Below, piece after piece: positions 33,149 to 42,294 of a stretch of DNA of 64,000 nucleotides. The stretch is from assembly GCA_017307865.1 (NCBI GenBank), contig JAFKGE010000034.1, positions 1 to 64,000 on the forward strand, written 5' to 3'. Within the stretch, counting starts at the first letter, position 1; each line of letters starts with the position of its first letter. A model generated the notes under the pieces. It did no database searches. It saw nothing but the letters and a program-made list of their open reading frames with translations, and had not been told where the DNA came from. The translations under genes and the position numbers were made by a program. This stretch comes from Burkholderiales bacterium. Lineage in GTDB: Bacteria; Pseudomonadota; Gammaproteobacteria; Burkholderiales; Burkholderiaceae_C.

Positions 33149-34855
33149 ATGCCCATGACCCCTGAGGAAATCATCCAGAAGTTCGGCCCCCGCGAGTCCA
33201 TGGAGTACGACGTGGTCATCGTCGGCGCCGGCCCGGCCGGTCTGTCCGCCGCCATCCGCATCAAGCAGCGCGCGGCCGAAAAAGGCCAGGACGTGTCGGT
33301 GGTGGTGCTCGAAAAGGGCTCCGAGCCCGGCGCCCACATCCTGTCGGGCGCCGTGATCGACCCCAAGGCCTTGACCGAGCTGATCCCCGACTGGAAGGAA
33401 AAGGGCGCGCCCTTGAACCAGCCGGTGACCGAGGACGCCTACGTCTTTTTGAACGAGACCGGCGGCACGCGCGTGCCCAACATGTTCCTGCCGCCTTTTG
33501 CCAACAACCACGGCAACTACATCGCCAGCCTGGGCAAGGTGGTGCGCTGGCTGGCCGCGCAGGCCGAAGAATTGGGCGTGGAGATCTTCCCCGGCTTTCC
33601 GGCCGCCGAGCTGCTGTTCAACGAGGACGGCAGCGTCAAGGGCGTGGCCACGGGCAACATGGGCATCGGCAAGGACGGCGAGCCGACCGACCACTTCCAG
33701 CTGGGCATGGAGCTGCACGGCAAGTACACGATTTTTTCCGAAGGCTCGCGCGGGCACCTGGGCAAGCAGCTGATCGCGCGCTACAAGCTCGACGAGCACA
33801 GCGACCCGCAAAGCTACGCCATCGGCATCAAGGAAATCTGGGAGGTCGACCCCAGCCGTCACACGCCCGGCTTCGTGATGCACACCGCCGGCTGGCCGAT
33901 GGACGAGTTCACCTACGGCGGCGCCTTCATGTACCACGCCGAGGACAACAAGATCTACTGCGGCTATGTGATCGGCCTGAACTACGCCAACCCGTACCTG
34001 AGCCCGTTCGAGGAGTTCCAGCGCTGGAAGACGCATCCGCGCATCAAGTGGTACTTCACCGACAACGCCGGCAAGGTCAATGCCAAGCGCCTGTCCTACG
34101 GCGCGCGCGCCATCACCGCCGGCGGCGTGCTGGCGCTGCCCAAGACGGTGTTTCCGGGCGGCGCGCTGGTGGGCTGCGACGCGGGCTACCTCAACGTCGG
34201 CCGCATCAAGGGCAGCCATGCGGCGATGAAGACCGGCGCGCTGGCCGGCGAGGCCGCGGTGGATGCCGTGCTGGCCGGCCGCCAGGGCGACGAGCTGACG
34301 GCCTACCCCGAGGCCTTCGAGGCCAGCTGGCTGGCGCGCGAGCTCAACAAGGACCGCAACTTCAAGAACTGGTTCAAGAAGGGCCTGACCGTGGGCACCG
34401 TGATGAACGGCTTCGAGCAGTACGCGCTGCGCGGCCACATGCCCTGGACGGTGCACCGCTCCCAGCCCGACCACGTGCAGCTGAGGCCCGCCAGCCAGTT
34501 CAAGCCCATCGACTACCCCAAGCCCGACGGCCAGCTGACCTTCGACCGCCTGTCCAGCGTGTTCATCAGCAACACCAACCACGAGGAGAACCAGCCGGCG
34601 CACCTGACGCTGAAGGACGCCACGGTGCCGGTGCGCATCAACCTGCCGCAGTACGCCGGCCCCGAGGGGCGCTACTGCCCGGCGGGGGTGTACGAGTTCG
34701 TGCCCGACGAGGCGCAGGGGGGCGGCGCCATGCGCCTGCAGATCAATGCGCAGAACTGCGTGCACTGCAAGACCTGCGACATCAAGGACCCGACGCAGAA
34801 CATCGTCTGGGTCACGCCCGAGGGCGGCGGCGGGCCCAACTACTCCGAAATGTAA
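33149..34855 (+). CDS. electron transfer flavoprotein-ubiquinone oxidoreductase
   Basis: 568 aa from ATG 33149, standard length. FAD-binding VVIVGAGPAGLSAAIR, the family segment VLEKGSEPGAHILSGAVIDP, quinone-binding hydrophobic region, then C-terminal 4Fe-4S ligands CVHCKTCDIKDP and the ending VWVTPEGGGGPNYSEM. Passes electrons from ETF (fatty-acid and amino-acid oxidation) to ubiquinone at the inner membrane. Complete. Confidence 0.95.
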   Translation: MPMTPEEIIQKFGPRESMEYDVVIVGAGPAGLSAAIRIKQRAAEKGQDVSVVVLEKGSEPGAHILSGAVIDPKALTELIPDWKEKGAPLNQPVTEDAYVFLNETGGTRVPNMFLPPFANNHGNYIASLGKVVRWLAAQAEELGVEIFPGFPAAELLFNEDGSVKGVATGNMGIGKDGEPTDHFQLGMELHGKYTIFSEGSRGHLGKQLIARYKLDEHSDPQSYAIGIKEIWEVDPSRHTPGFVMHTAGWPMDEFTYGGAFMYHAEDNKIYCGYVIGLNYANPYLSPFEEFQRWKTHPRIKWYFTDNAGKVNAKRLSYGARAITAGGVLALPKTVFPGGALVGCDAGYLNVGRIKGSHAAMKTGALAGEAAVDAVLAGRQGDELTAYPEAFEASWLARELNKDRNFKNWFKKGLTVGTVMNGFEQYALRGHMPWTVHRSQPDHVQLRPASQFKPIDYPKPDGQLTFDRLSSVFISNTNHEENQPAHLTLKDATVPVRINLPQYAGPEGRYCPAGVYEFVPDEAQGGGAMRLQINAQNCVHCKTCDIKDPTQNIVWVTPEGGGGPNYSEM

Positions 34856-34857
34856 AA

Positions 34858-34911
34858 ATGATAGCTGCTGGCGCTTGTTCCATAAGGGCCGGAGGCCGAT
34901 TTGGCTTGAAA
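34858..34911 (+). repeat. dispersed AGCTGCT repeat, copy B
   Basis: Directly after the ETF-QO stop. TGATAGCTGCTgGCGCTTG, then AAGGGCcGgAGGCCGATTT and GCTTGAAA. The closest of the copies to the consensus; see copies A and C-F. Confidence 0.65.
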
Positions 34912-35014
34912 GCGGCGGCGCGCGATCTGGCGTAGACTTGCCCCACCGGCCGCGCGCCCGACAGGGTGGCGCGGCCGGCCCATTCCATCCTTACACACGC
35001 AAAGAGGTTCGCAG

Positions 35015-35989
35015 GTGAAGCAGTTGACAAAGTGGGCGTGGATGCCCTTGGGTGCCGTGGCGCTGGCCATGGCGGCGGTGGCCCCGGCCCGCGCGCAGGA
35101 AAAGTCGGTGGCCGTGCTGGCCATCGTCGAGCACCCGGCGCTGGACGCCGTGCGCGATGGCGTGCAGGCCGCGCTGAAGGACGCCGGCTACGAGTCGGGC
35201 AAGAACCTGAAGTGGCAGTACCAGAGCGCGCAGGGCAACACCGGCACGGCGGCGCAGATCGCGCGCAAGTTCGTCGGCGACAAGCCGGACGCCATCGTCG
35301 GCATCGCCACCCCTACGGCGCAAGCCGCGGTGGCGGCGACCAAGACGGTGCCGATCGTGTTCTCGGCCGTGACCGACCCGGTGGCCGCCAAGCTGGTGCC
35401 CAGCTGGGAGCCCTCGCACACCAACGTCACGGGGGTGTCCGACCTGCTGCAGCTGGACAAGCAGATCGACCTGATCAAGCAGGTGGTGCCCGGCGCCAAG
35501 CGCGTGGGCATGGTCTACAACCCGGGCGAGGCCAACTCGGTGGTGGTGGTCAAGGAAATGAAGGACTTGTTGGCCAAGCGCGGCATGAGCCTGGTCGAGG
35601 CTTCGGCCCCGCGCTCGGTCGACGTCAGCAGCGCCGCGCGCAGCCTGGTGGGCAAGGTGGACGTGATCTACACCAACACCGACAACAACGTGGTGTCGGC
35701 CTACGAGTCGCTGGTCAAGGTCGGCCAGGACGCCAAGATCCCGCTGGTGGCCTCGGACACCGACAGCGTCAAGCGCGGCGCCATCGCGGCGCTGGGCATC
35801 AACTACCGCGACCTGGGCGAGCAGACCGGGCGCATGGTGGTGCGCATCCTCAAGGGCGAGAAGCCCGGCGACATCAAGCCCGAGACCAGCAGCAAGCTGG
35901 AGCTGTACGTCAACCCCGGCGCGGCCGAGAAGCAGGGCGTCAAGCTGTCCGACGCGCTGATCAAGTCGGCGGCGCAGGTCGTCAAGTAG
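35015..35989 (+). CDS. ABC transporter substrate-binding protein (TrpX-like, COG2984)
   Basis: 324 aa from GTG 35015 (AAAGAGG upstream). N-terminal signal peptide ending near ARAQEK. VAVLAIVEHPALDAVRDGVQAALKDAGYESGKNLKWQYQSAQGN and PDAIVGIATPTAQAAVAATKTVPIVFSAVTDPV are characteristic of the COG2984 periplasmic receptors. First of three genes with permease and ATPase. Tryptophan-type uptake is inferred from streptococcal TrpXYZ, not from this sequence. Confidence 0.88.
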   Translation: MKQLTKWAWMPLGAVALAMAAVAPARAQEKSVAVLAIVEHPALDAVRDGVQAALKDAGYESGKNLKWQYQSAQGNTGTAAQIARKFVGDKPDAIVGIATPTAQAAVAATKTVPIVFSAVTDPVAAKLVPSWEPSHTNVTGVSDLLQLDKQIDLIKQVVPGAKRVGMVYNPGEANSVVVVKEMKDLLAKRGMSLVEASAPRSVDVSSAARSLVGKVDVIYTNTDNNVVSAYESLVKVGQDAKIPLVASDTDSVKRGAIAALGINYRDLGEQTGRMVVRILKGEKPGDIKPETSSKLELYVNPGAAEKQGVKLSDALIKSAAQVVK

Positions 35990-36028
35990 AGCGCGAGGGT
36001 GCGGGCAACCGCGCCTCGTGATGTCCGA

Positions 36029-36057
36029 GAGCCATGTCATCATGGCTCGTTTTTTTT
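36029..36057 (+). terminator. rho-independent terminator inside the ABC operon
   Basis: GAGCCATG / CATGGCTC stem with a TCAT loop and eight T residues, between the substrate-binding protein and permease genes. It would let the receptor be made in excess over the membrane parts. Confidence 0.8.
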
Positions 36058-36074
36058 AGCCAGGCCCACCGATC

Positions 36075-36983
36075 ATGTCCCTGTTCTCGCTGCTCGGCGC
36101 CGTTGAAATCGGCCTGATCTTCGCCCTGGTCGCGCTGGGCGTGCTGCTGTCGTTTCGGCTGCTGCGCTTTCCCGACCTGACGGTGGACGGCAGCTTTCCG
36201 CTGGGCGGCGCGGTGTGCGCCACGCTCATCTCCAAAGGTGCCGACCCCTTCACCGCCACCGCGGTCGCCACCCTGGCGGGCGCGCTGGCCGGCCTCATCA
36301 CCGGCTGGCTGAACGTGCGCCTGAAGATCATGGACCTGCTGGCCTCGATCCTGATGATGATCGCGCTGTACTCGGTCAACCTGCGCATCATGGGCGGCCC
36401 CAACGTGCCGCTGATCAACGACCCCACGGTGTTCAACGTGCTGCAGCCGGCGGGCCTGGCCGACTACTGGTGGCGCCCGATCCTGATGCTGCTGATCGTG
36501 ATCGTCGCCAAACTGGCCATGGACTGGTTTTTCTCCACCGAGCGCGGCCTGGCCATTCGCGCCACCGGCTCCAACGCCCGCATGGCGCGCGCGCAGGGCA
36601 TCAACACCGGCGCCATGGTGCTGCTGGGCATGGCCATTTCCAACGCGCTGGTCGGGCTGGCCGGCGCGCTGTTCGCGCAGACGCAGGGCGGCTCGGACAT
36701 CTCCATGGGCATCGGCACCATCGTCATCGGCCTGGCCGCGGTGATCGTGGGCGAGGCCATCATGCCCTCGCGGCGCATCGTCTACGCCACGCTGGCCGTC
36801 ATCGTCGGCGCCATCGTCTACCGCTTCTTCATCGCGCTGGCGCTCAACAGCGACTTCATCGGCCTGAAGGCGCAGGACCTGAACCTGGTCACCGCCGTGC
36901 TGGTCGCCATCGCGCTGGTCATTCCGCAGCTCAAGCGCATGCTGCAGCACCGGCGCCTGCCCGACGCGCCCAAGAGCCTGTAA
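36075..36983 (+). CDS. ABC transporter permease (COG4120-like)
   Basis: 302 aa with about eight hydrophobic helices. LLSFRLLRFPDLTVDGSFPLGGAV and the permease segment RATGSNARMARAQGINTGAMVLLGMAISNALVGLAGAL fit the COG4120 group. Works with the receptor upstream and the ATPase 15 bp downstream. Confidence 0.88.
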   Translation: MSLFSLLGAVEIGLIFALVALGVLLSFRLLRFPDLTVDGSFPLGGAVCATLISKGADPFTATAVATLAGALAGLITGWLNVRLKIMDLLASILMMIALYSVNLRIMGGPNVPLINDPTVFNVLQPAGLADYWWRPILMLLIVIVAKLAMDWFFSTERGLAIRATGSNARMARAQGINTGAMVLLGMAISNALVGLAGALFAQTQGGSDISMGIGTIVIGLAAVIVGEAIMPSRRIVYATLAVIVGAIVYRFFIALALNSDFIGLKAQDLNLVTAVLVAIALVIPQLKRMLQHRRLPDAPKSL

Positions 36984-36998
36984 GGCCGGAGCCACGCC

Positions 36999-37793
36999 AT
37001 GCTGAGCGCACAAGACCTGCACATCACCTTCAACCCCGGCACGCCGATCGAGACGCGCGCGCTGCGCGGCATGTCGCTGGAGATTCCGGCCGGCCAGTTC
37101 GTCACCGTCATCGGCTCCAACGGCGCCGGCAAGTCCACCTTTTTGAACGCCATCTCGGGTGACCTGGGCATCGATTCGGGCCGCATCGCCATCGACGGGC
37201 TGGACGTCACCCGCCTGCCCGTGTGGGCGCGCGCCGAGCGCGTGGCGCGGGTGTTTCAGGACCCGATGGCCGGCACCTGCGAGGACCTGACCATCGAGGA
37301 AAACATGGCCCTGGCGCGCCAGCGCGGCACGCGCCGCGGGCTGCGCGGCGCCGTCAAGCAGGCCGAGCGCGCCATGTACCGCGAGCGCCTGGCCACCCTG
37401 GGCCTGGGGCTGGAAAACCGCCTCACCGACCGCATCGGCCTGCTCTCGGGCGGCCAGCGCCAGGCCGTCAGCCTGCTGATGGCCGCGCTGCAGTCCTCGC
37501 GCATCCTGCTGCTGGACGAGCACACCGCCGCGCTCGACCCGCGCACGGCCGAGTTCGTGCTGCAACTCACGCGCCGCATCGTGGCCGAGAACCAGCTCAC
37601 CACCATGATGGTCACCCACAGCATGCGCCAGGCGCTCGACGTGGGCCAGCGCACCGTCATGCTGCACCAGGGCCAGGTGGTGCTGGACGTGTCGGGCGAA
37701 GAGCGCGCGCGCCTGGACGTGCCCGACCTGCTGCACATGTTCGAGAAGGTGCGCGGCGAGAAGCTGGCGGACGACGCGCTGCTGCTGGGCTGA
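36999..37793 (+). CDS. ABC transporter ATP-binding protein (COG1101-like)
   Basis: 264 aa. Walker A GSNGAGKSTFLNAISG, Q-loop FQDPMAGTCEDLTIEENMAL, signature LSGGQRQAVSLLMA, Walker B ILLLDEHTAALDP, and H-loop VTHSM. Completes the three-gene importer. Confidence 0.93.
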   Translation: MLSAQDLHITFNPGTPIETRALRGMSLEIPAGQFVTVIGSNGAGKSTFLNAISGDLGIDSGRIAIDGLDVTRLPVWARAERVARVFQDPMAGTCEDLTIEENMALARQRGTRRGLRGAVKQAERAMYRERLATLGLGLENRLTDRIGLLSGGQRQAVSLLMAALQSSRILLLDEHTAALDPRTAEFVLQLTRRIVAENQLTTMMVTHSMRQALDVGQRTVMLHQGQVVLDVSGEERARLDVPDLLHMFEKVRGEKLADDALLLG

Positions 37794-37850
37794 CCCCTGT
37801 CAACAACTTCAGCGCGCTGTTGCCCCAGACTCCACCGAGGACAGCCAACG

Positions 37851-38582
37851 ATGAAAGCCGCCATCGCCATTCGCCATCTGGATTTCGAGGATCTGGGCAC
37901 GCTTGCGCCCCTGCTGGCCGCGCGCGGCTACGGTATTCACTACGTCGATGCCACGCGCGACGAGTTGACCGACCGGGCGTTGCAGGCCGCCGACCTGATC
38001 GTGGTGCTTGGCGGCCCCATAGGCGCCTTCGACGAGTCCCTGTACCCCTTCCTCGCCGATGAGCTGTCTCTGGTGCGCGCGCGCCTGGCCAGCGGCCGGC
38101 CGCTGATCGGCATCTGCCTGGGCGCCCAATTGATCGCACGCGCGCTGGGCGCGGATGTACGGCCCATGGGCCACAAGGAAATCGGCTTCGGTCCGCTCAC
38201 GCTGACCGAAGCCGGCCGGGACTCCGCTCTCGCGGCGCTCGGAGAGACCCCTGTGCTGCACTGGCATGGCGACCAGTTCGCCATACCGGCCGGAACGCAG
38301 AGGCTCGCCGGCACGCAAAGCTGCCCCCATCAGGCCTTTGCGCTGGGCGTCCGGGTGCTGGGCCTGCAATTTCACCTGGAGGCCGATCCGCGCGAGTTGG
38401 AGCGCTGGCTGGTCGGCCATGCCTGCGAACTGGGCCAGGCCGGCATCGATCCACGCACCCTGCGCCATGCAGCCCAGGCCCTGCAGGACGCCCTGCCCGC
38501 AGCCAGCCAGGCCGTATTCACGCGCTGGCTCGACGCCGCCGAGGCCGAACCGTCGCAGACAATGACGCACTCCTCCCCCTGA
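37851..38582 (+). CDS. class I glutamine amidotransferase-like protein
   Basis: 243 aa. GATase1 motifs: oxyanion LGGPIGAFDE, nucleophile elbow GICLGAQLIARALGA (Cys about 90), then LHWHGDQF and QFHLEADP with the catalytic His-x-Glu. A stand-alone GMP-synthase-like domain, possibly acting on gamma-glutamyl compounds. Partner synthetase not present. Follows the ABC genes by 57 bp. Confidence 0.85.
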   Translation: MKAAIAIRHLDFEDLGTLAPLLAARGYGIHYVDATRDELTDRALQAADLIVVLGGPIGAFDESLYPFLADELSLVRARLASGRPLIGICLGAQLIARALGADVRPMGHKEIGFGPLTLTEAGRDSALAALGETPVLHWHGDQFAIPAGTQRLAGTQSCPHQAFALGVRVLGLQFHLEADPRELERWLVGHACELGQAGIDPRTLRHAAQALQDALPAASQAVFTRWLDAAEAEPSQTMTHSSP

Positions 38583-38709
38583 TTCCGTTTCCAAATCATT
38601 CGTGTCCAGGCGCAAAACCGCAGGCAATGCTGTAGCACGACAAGGTGAAGCAACAACGACACGGGTGATTTAGAAATGGAATGAGCCGCCGGCCACGGCG
38701 GCTGCCGCG

Positions 38710-39165
38710 TCATACGCCCAGCGGCAGATCGGCCTTCTTCAGCGTGCGCAGCACGAAGCTCGACTGGCTGTGGCGTATGCCCTTGATCTTGTAGAGCCGC
38801 TCGCGCAGCAGGCGTTCGTAGTCGCGCGTGTCCTTGACCACCACGCGCAGCAGGTAGTCGTACTCGCCCGAGACCAGGTGCGCCTCGACCACCTCGGGGA
38901 TGCTGGCCAGCACCTCGCCGAACTTCTCCAGCGTGTTGTCGGAATGGCTGTCGAGGGTGACCATGACCAGCACCGTGTCGGCCAGCCCCAGCGCCAGCGG
39001 GTTCAGGCGCACGGTGTAGCCCTCGATCACGCCGGCTTCTTCCATCTTGCGGATGCGCGCCCAGCAGGGCGAGGGGCTCAGGCCGACGGCGGCGCCGATG
39101 TCTTGCAGGCTGGCGCGCGCGTCCTGCTGCAGCACCGAGAGGATTTTTCTGTCCAGGCGATCCAT
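38710..39165 (-). CDS. Lrp/AsnC family transcriptional regulator
   Basis: 151 aa. DRLDRKILSVLQQDARASLQDIGAAVGLSPSPCWARIRKMEEAGVIEGY is the AsnC-type HTH; the C-terminal half, LVSGEYDYLLRVVVKD, is the RAM ligand domain. Divergent from an aminotransferase it may control. Start chosen at MDRLD; an ATG three codons earlier is possible. Confidence 0.9.
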   Translation of the reverse strand: MDRLDRKILSVLQQDARASLQDIGAAVGLSPSPCWARIRKMEEAGVIEGYTVRLNPLALGLADTVLVMVTLDSHSDNTLEKFGEVLASIPEVVEAHLVSGEYDYLLRVVVKDTRDYERLLRERLYKIKGIRHSQSSFVLRTLKKADLPLGV

Positions 39166-39490
39166 GTGGTGCATTGTTCCGCAAATTGGCGGCAGACAGC
39201 AAATTATGCTGTAGACCGACGGCTTTCGTGGAAATTCAGCAAATCCATCCACGCCGGCTGCCCGATACTTCTTCCCATCAAGGCGCTCTTACCGGAGCGC
39301 GCGACATGGCAAGACCCCGGCGGGTTACCGCCCGCCCGGGGGGCTTGGCAGGCTGATCTGGCGGCTGGGTGGGGCTGGCCATCTACATCGGAGCTCGGCG
39401 GTGCGCAACGAGAAGCGGGCCGGGGACACGGCGCGGCGGTGCCGCACAATGGCGCCTGCATTCCCGCCAGTTTTCGATTCCCCGACCGCC
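39166..39490. promoter_or_regulatory. divergent intergenic region, Lrp-type gene / aminotransferase
   Basis: 325 bp. The Lrp-proximal third is AT-richer and probably carries both promoters. A strong GC hairpin occupies about 39311-39352 (arms CAAGACCCCGGCGGG and the matching CCCGCCCGGGG...CTTG) without T-run. No gene seen. Confidence 0.4.
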
Positions 39491-40690
39491 ATGTCCCTTT
39501 CCTTTGCCAAACGCCTCGACAACGTCGAAACCTCGGCCATCCGCGAGCTGTTCAAGCTGCTGGGCAAGCCCGGCATCATCAGCTTTGCCGGCGGCTTTCC
39601 GGACAGCGCCATGTTCGACGTCGCCGGCATTCGCCAGGCGGTCGACACGGCCCTGAGCGACGAGCCGGGCGGCGCGCTGCAGTACGGCGCCACCGAGGGC
39701 TACCAGCCGCTGCGCGAGCAGCTGGCCGGCTTCATGCAGTCCAAGGGCGTGCAGGGCCTGGCTGGCGACGGCCTGATGGTCACCACCGGCAGCCAGCAGG
39801 CGCTGGACCTGCTGGGCAAGACCCTGCTGGAGCCGGGCAGCACCGCCATCGTCGAGGGCCCGACCTTCCTGGCCACCATCCAGTGCTTTCGCCTGTACGG
39901 CGCCGATCTGGTCAGCGCGCCGATCGACGACGCGGGCGTGCAGGTCGATCGGCTGGAACAGCTCATCGTGCAGCACCGCCCGCGGCTGGTGTACCTGATT
40001 CCCACCTTCGGCAACCCCAGCGGCGCCATGCTGAGCCTGGAGCGGCGCAAGCGCGTGCTCGAGCTGGCGGTCAAGCACCAGACCCTGATCGTCGAGGACG
40101 ACCCCTACGGCGACTTGTACTTCGACGCGCCGCCGCCGCCCAGCCTGCTGGCGCTCAGCCATCAGGTGCCGGGCAGCCGCGACTGGCTGGTGCACTGCGG
40201 CTCGCTCAGCAAGGTGCTTTCGCCCGGCCTGCGCATCGGCTGGATGGTGGCGCCGCCGGCGCTGCTGGCCAAGGCCGTCATGTGCAAGCAGTTTTCCGAC
40301 GCGCACACCAGCACCTTCGCGCAGGCCACCGCCGCGCGCTATCTGGCCGCCGGCCTGATGCCGGCCACGCTGGCCACCGTGCGCGCCACCTACGGCCGGC
40401 GCGCGCTGGCCATGGGCCAGGCGCTGCGCCAGGAGCTGGGCGCCGCCGTCGAGTTCGTGCAGCCGCAGGGCGGGCTGTTCGTGTGGGCGCGCCTGACCGG
40501 CGCCGGCGGCAAGCTGCGCGACGCGGGCGAGCTGGCCCAGCGCGCCATCGAGCAGGGCGTGGCCTTCGTGCCCGGCGCGCCCTTCTATTGCGCCGACCCC
40601 GACCGCAGCACCTTCCGGCTGTCCTTCGCCACCGCGGGTGAAGACCTCATCCGCGAAGGCGTGGCGCGCCTGGGCCGATCCCTGGCCTGA
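39491..40690 (+). CDS. PLP-dependent aminotransferase (fold I, MocR-like/2-aminoadipate type)
   Basis: 399 aa from ATG 39491. Typical pieces: ISFAGGFPDSAMFD, LQYGATEGYQPLREQLAGFM, VTTGSQQALDLLGKTLLEPG, VYLIPTFGNPSGAMLS, EDDPYGDLYFD and the PLP-lysine in CGSLSKVLSPGLRIGWMVAP. Transfers amino groups between an amino acid (probably leucine/2-aminoadipate-like) and 2-oxoglutarate. Divergent Lrp-type regulator suggests amino-acid control. Confidence 0.9.
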   Translation: MSLSFAKRLDNVETSAIRELFKLLGKPGIISFAGGFPDSAMFDVAGIRQAVDTALSDEPGGALQYGATEGYQPLREQLAGFMQSKGVQGLAGDGLMVTTGSQQALDLLGKTLLEPGSTAIVEGPTFLATIQCFRLYGADLVSAPIDDAGVQVDRLEQLIVQHRPRLVYLIPTFGNPSGAMLSLERRKRVLELAVKHQTLIVEDDPYGDLYFDAPPPPSLLALSHQVPGSRDWLVHCGSLSKVLSPGLRIGWMVAPPALLAKAVMCKQFSDAHTSTFAQATAARYLAAGLMPATLATVRATYGRRALAMGQALRQELGAAVEFVQPQGGLFVWARLTGAGGKLRDAGELAQRAIEQGVAFVPGAPFYCADPDRSTFRLSFATAGEDLIREGVARLGRSLA

Positions 40691-40708
40691 CAAATCCTGC
40701 GAGGCCGA

Positions 40709-42214
40709 ATGGGGGCATTGACCGCAGCCGGTCGGCCGATACGCCGCTGGCCGCTGTGGGCCTGGGCGCTGGCGGCCTACGTGCTGGCCTGGACGCTGCT
40801 GCCCGCGCTGCTGGCGCCCAGCCTGCAGCTGGACGTGGTCGAGGGCATCGCCTGGGGCCAGGCGTGGCAGTGGGGCTACTACAAGCATCCGCCGCTGCCG
40901 GCCTGGCTGCTGTTTGCAGCGTTTCAGCTGCTGGGCCGCTTCGGGCCTTATCTGCTGGGGCAACTGGCCGTCCTGCTGACCTTGTTTTACGTGCACCGGC
41001 TGGCGCGCGCGCTGCTGGGGCCCGAGCGCGCGGCGCTGGCGGCGCTGCTGCTGTACGCCGTGTACTACTACACATGGCCGACGCTGGAGTTCAACCACAA
41101 CGTGGCCCAGCTGCCGGCTTGGGCGGCGCTCGCCTGGCATGCGCACCAGCTGATGTTCGGCGCGCCCGAGCGCGCGCGGCGCCACTGGCTGTGGCTGGGG
41201 GTGTGGGCCGGCCTGGGGCTGCTGGCCAAGTATTCGACCGCGGTGCTGCTGCTGTGCCTGGCGGCCGGCCTGCTGTGGCACGAGCCGCGCGCGCTGCGCC
41301 GGCCGGGGCCCTGGCTGGCGCTGACCGTGGCGGGCCTGATCCTGGCGCCGCACGCGCTGTGGCTGGTGCAGCATGGCGGTTTGCCGTTCGAGTATTTCGC
41401 CGCCCGCGCCGACGGCGGGCCGCACCGGGATCACGCCTCGGGCCTCGAATTTCTCCTCATGCAGTTGCTGGCGCACGTGCCGCTGCTGGTGATCGCGCTG
41501 GCCTGCGGGCTGCTGCCCTGGCGCTGGCGCTGGCAGCAGGTCGAGCCGGCGCAGCGCCGCTGGCTGCTGGGGGTGGCGCTGGCCCCGGCGCTGCTCGTGG
41601 CCGCTGGCGGCTCGCTGCTGGGTGCGCGCCTGCATCCCATGTGGGGCACGCCGATGTGGAACCTGTCGGCCGTGCTGCTGCTGGCCGGCTTCGCGCCCGA
41701 ATGGCTGGCGCGCAAGCGCGTGGCGCTGGGGCGCGCGCTGGCGCTGTGGCTGGCGGCGATCACGCTGGCCATGGTCTGGTACCTGGGCTGGAGCTGGCAA
41801 GGGCGCGCGCAGCCCGCGCGCATGGACTGGCCGGCCCAGGCCCTCGGCGATCAGGCCCAGCGCCAGTGGCAGCAGTTGGCCAGCTGCCCGCTGCGCGTGG
41901 TGGCCGGCAGCATCTGGGAGGCCGGCCTGGTGGCCGAGGGCGTGCGGCCCATGGCCGCGGTGCTGGTGGACGTCAACCCGGTCTATTCGCCCTCGATCAC
42001 GCCCGAACGCCTGCGGCGCGAGGGCGCGCTGCTGGTCTGGCACGTGGGCGACTACGACGGCGCGCCGGCCGCGCCCGTGCTCGACCAGGCGCCGCCCGGC
42101 AGTTGGCGCGTGAGCCAGGGCGAGTGGCAGATTCCGTGGCCGCGCCACGTCGGCGGCGCGTCGCTGCACATCGCCTGGCGCGCCTACGTGCCGCCGGCGT
42201 GCCAGCGCCCGTGA
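40709..42214 (+). CDS. GT39-like (ArnT/PMT-type) membrane glycosyltransferase
   Basis: 501 aa with about 11 hydrophobic helices. Early segment QLDVVEGIAWGQAWQWGYYKHPPLPAWLL has the Asp/Glu and Tyr-Tyr-Lys-His-Pro-Pro typical of this family; LWLGVWAGLGLLAKYSTAVLL follows. Uses a polyprenyl-phosphate sugar donor. Closely similar in motif order to the convergent gene at 42280, so the two are paralogues. Confidence 0.85.
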   Translation: MGALTAAGRPIRRWPLWAWALAAYVLAWTLLPALLAPSLQLDVVEGIAWGQAWQWGYYKHPPLPAWLLFAAFQLLGRFGPYLLGQLAVLLTLFYVHRLARALLGPERAALAALLLYAVYYYTWPTLEFNHNVAQLPAWAALAWHAHQLMFGAPERARRHWLWLGVWAGLGLLAKYSTAVLLLCLAAGLLWHEPRALRRPGPWLALTVAGLILAPHALWLVQHGGLPFEYFAARADGGPHRDHASGLEFLLMQLLAHVPLLVIALACGLLPWRWRWQQVEPAQRRWLLGVALAPALLVAAGGSLLGARLHPMWGTPMWNLSAVLLLAGFAPEWLARKRVALGRALALWLAAITLAMVWYLGWSWQGRAQPARMDWPAQALGDQAQRQWQQLASCPLRVVAGSIWEAGLVAEGVRPMAAVLVDVNPVYSPSITPERLRREGALLVWHVGDYDGAPAAPVLDQAPPGSWRVSQGEWQIPWPRHVGGASLHIAWRAYVPPACQRP

Positions 42215-42234
42215 GCGGGTGGGCACGCCGGGAT

Positions 42235-42294
42235 TTCAATCAAAAGCGGCTACAGCCGGCGCCTGATCAGCGCGAGCAGCTATCGATTGGATAG
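42235..42294 (-). repeat. dispersed AGCTGCT repeat, copy C
   Basis: Inverted copy between two convergent glycosyltransferase genes. Minus strand reads GATAGCTGCTcGCGCTGATCA, then GGCTGTAGCCGCTTTTGATTG. It includes the last codons of the minus-strand gene. Confidence 0.6.

Noticed and set aside
32189-34765. 858-aa minus-strand frame opposite ETF-QO
   Set aside because: ETF-QO is complete on the plus strand; the reverse reading has no recognisable domain.
39383-42226. 947-aa minus-strand frame opposite aminotransferase and glycosyltransferase
   Set aside because: Both plus-strand genes have clear catalytic motifs; the reverse frame is composition noise.
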